Assembly (NCBI RefSeq): GCF_004217135.1 | Contig: NZ_SHKK01000001.1 | Span: forward strand, 1,736,001 to 1,800,000 | DNA length: 64,000 nucleotides | Direction: 5' to 3' | DNA from: Micromonospora violae | GTDB lineage: Bacteria > Actinomycetota > Actinomycetes > Mycobacteriales > Micromonosporaceae | Part shown: piece by piece, positions 63,746-64,000 of the stretch | How the letters are laid out: each line of letters starts with the position of its first letter | Position numbering within the stretch: the first letter of the stretch is position 1 | Position numbers and translations under genes: made by a program | Notes under the pieces: generated by a model | Databases searched by the model: none | What the model was told of the DNA's origin: nothing | Seen by the model: the letters and a program-made list of their open reading frames with translations, nothing else

Positions 63746-64000
63746 TCAGACCATGGCGAGTGTGCGGGGGATCTCGTCGAGCAACTCCCGAGCGAGGAAC
63801 CCGATCCGGCCGTAGCGGGGGATCAGCCGTTGACCGCTCACCGCGTGCGCGAACGAGCCCCAGCAGGCCGCCTGTGCCGGGTCGGCACCCCGCGACAGCA
63901 GCCCGGCCAGCAGTCCGGCGAGCACGTCCCCGCTGCCGGAGGTGCCCAGACCGGCGTCGCCGCTCTCCTCCCGCCAACCCCGCCCGTCCGGGGCGGCCAC
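63746..64000 (-). CDS. ADP-dependent NAD(P)H-hydrate dehydratase domain, 5' partial
   Basis: The last 84 residues of a YjeF C-terminal-type (carbohydrate kinase-like) protein are visible; the frame continues past the window edge. The diagnostic anion-hole and catalytic segment AGLGTSGSGDVLAGLLAGLL is present, with GADPAQAACWGSFAHAVSG after it. The enzyme repairs hydrated NADH/NADPH. Whether the N-terminal epimerase domain is fused, as in many bacteria, cannot be seen. Confidence 0.88.
   Translation of the reverse strand: MAAPDGRGWREESGDAGLGTSGSGDVLAGLLAGLLSRGADPAQAACWGSFAHAVSGQRLIPRYGRIGFLARELLDEIPRTLAMV

Overview
The window is GC-rich, strongly third-position-GC actinobacterial DNA. It most resembles a Micromonospora-type member of the Micromonosporaceae. 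The support is the left-end gene order pafC, tatA, tatC, helY, which follows the proteasome-accessory/Tat/HelY neighbourhood known from Mycobacterium, together with GTG starts, many 4-bp ATGA/GTGA gene overlaps, and secreted multi-domain plant-polysaccharide hydrolases. No rRNA, tRNA, CRISPR array or intact insertion sequence was recognised. The genus is inferred from gene order and style, not from a marker gene.

Layout. (1) 1-12 kb holds conserved functions: WYL regulator PafC, TatA, TatC, a lipid kinase, a DMT exporter, a PIN-type toxin-antitoxin pair, a HAD hydrolase, the helicase HelY, an MHYT sensor and two secreted proteins. (2) 12-22 kb is a hemicellulose and glucan degradation island: GH127 with a ricin-type lectin, GH43 with CBM6 and a second CBM, GH10 with CBM2, and GH81 with a C-terminal carbohydrate-binding domain. 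Three similar 14-bp near-palindromes lie in front of the three hemicellulase genes, and a different perfect palindrome lies in front of GH81, which suggests LacI-family control. (3) 22-25.7 kb holds small housekeeping or unknown genes.

(4) 26-51 kb is a large biosynthetic region around a type II polyketide synthase. A SARP activator, a TcmI-type cyclase and an FAD monooxygenase are read leftward from a divergent promoter. A second TcmI cyclase, a complete acetyl-CoA carboxylase (fused AccD-AccA, AccB, AccC), an ACP fused to an aromatase/cyclase, a cupin, KS-alpha, a chain length factor and an ABM-family protein are read rightward. After a REP-like palindrome and a decayed regulator come an adenylate-forming ligase, a phosphopantetheinyl transferase, and an 11-kb run of near-overlapping genes: two ACP-like proteins, three ketosynthase-like proteins, a second ligase, a 4-hydroxymandelate-synthase-like dioxygenase, a PhyH dioxygenase, a DUF3050 protein, a two-subunit thiamin-dependent dehydrogenase E1 without E2/E3, and an ATP-grasp enzyme.

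(5) 51-61.6 kb holds an exporter, a third ligase, two SGNH hydrolases, a P450 with an unusual I-helix, an alpha/beta hydrolase, an alpha-hydroxy-acid oxidase (Hmo-like) and an aminotransferase (HpgT-like). HmaS, Hmo and HpgT together would form the full route from 4-hydroxyphenylpyruvate to 4-hydroxyphenylglycine, split between two operons in this window. The best working picture is a hybrid pathway in which an aromatic polyketide is primed with, or joined to, a 4-hydroxymandelate-, 4-hydroxybenzoyl- or 4-hydroxyphenylglycine-derived unit. That is an inference from gene content; the product is not known.

(6) 61.6-64 kb has a small protein, glyA with an apparent ZTP riboswitch leader, and the 3' end of the NAD(P)HX dehydratase gene. 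Four long palindromic REP-like elements (24.4, 37.4, 51.3, 62.0 kb) lie just after gene ends, three of them between convergent genes.
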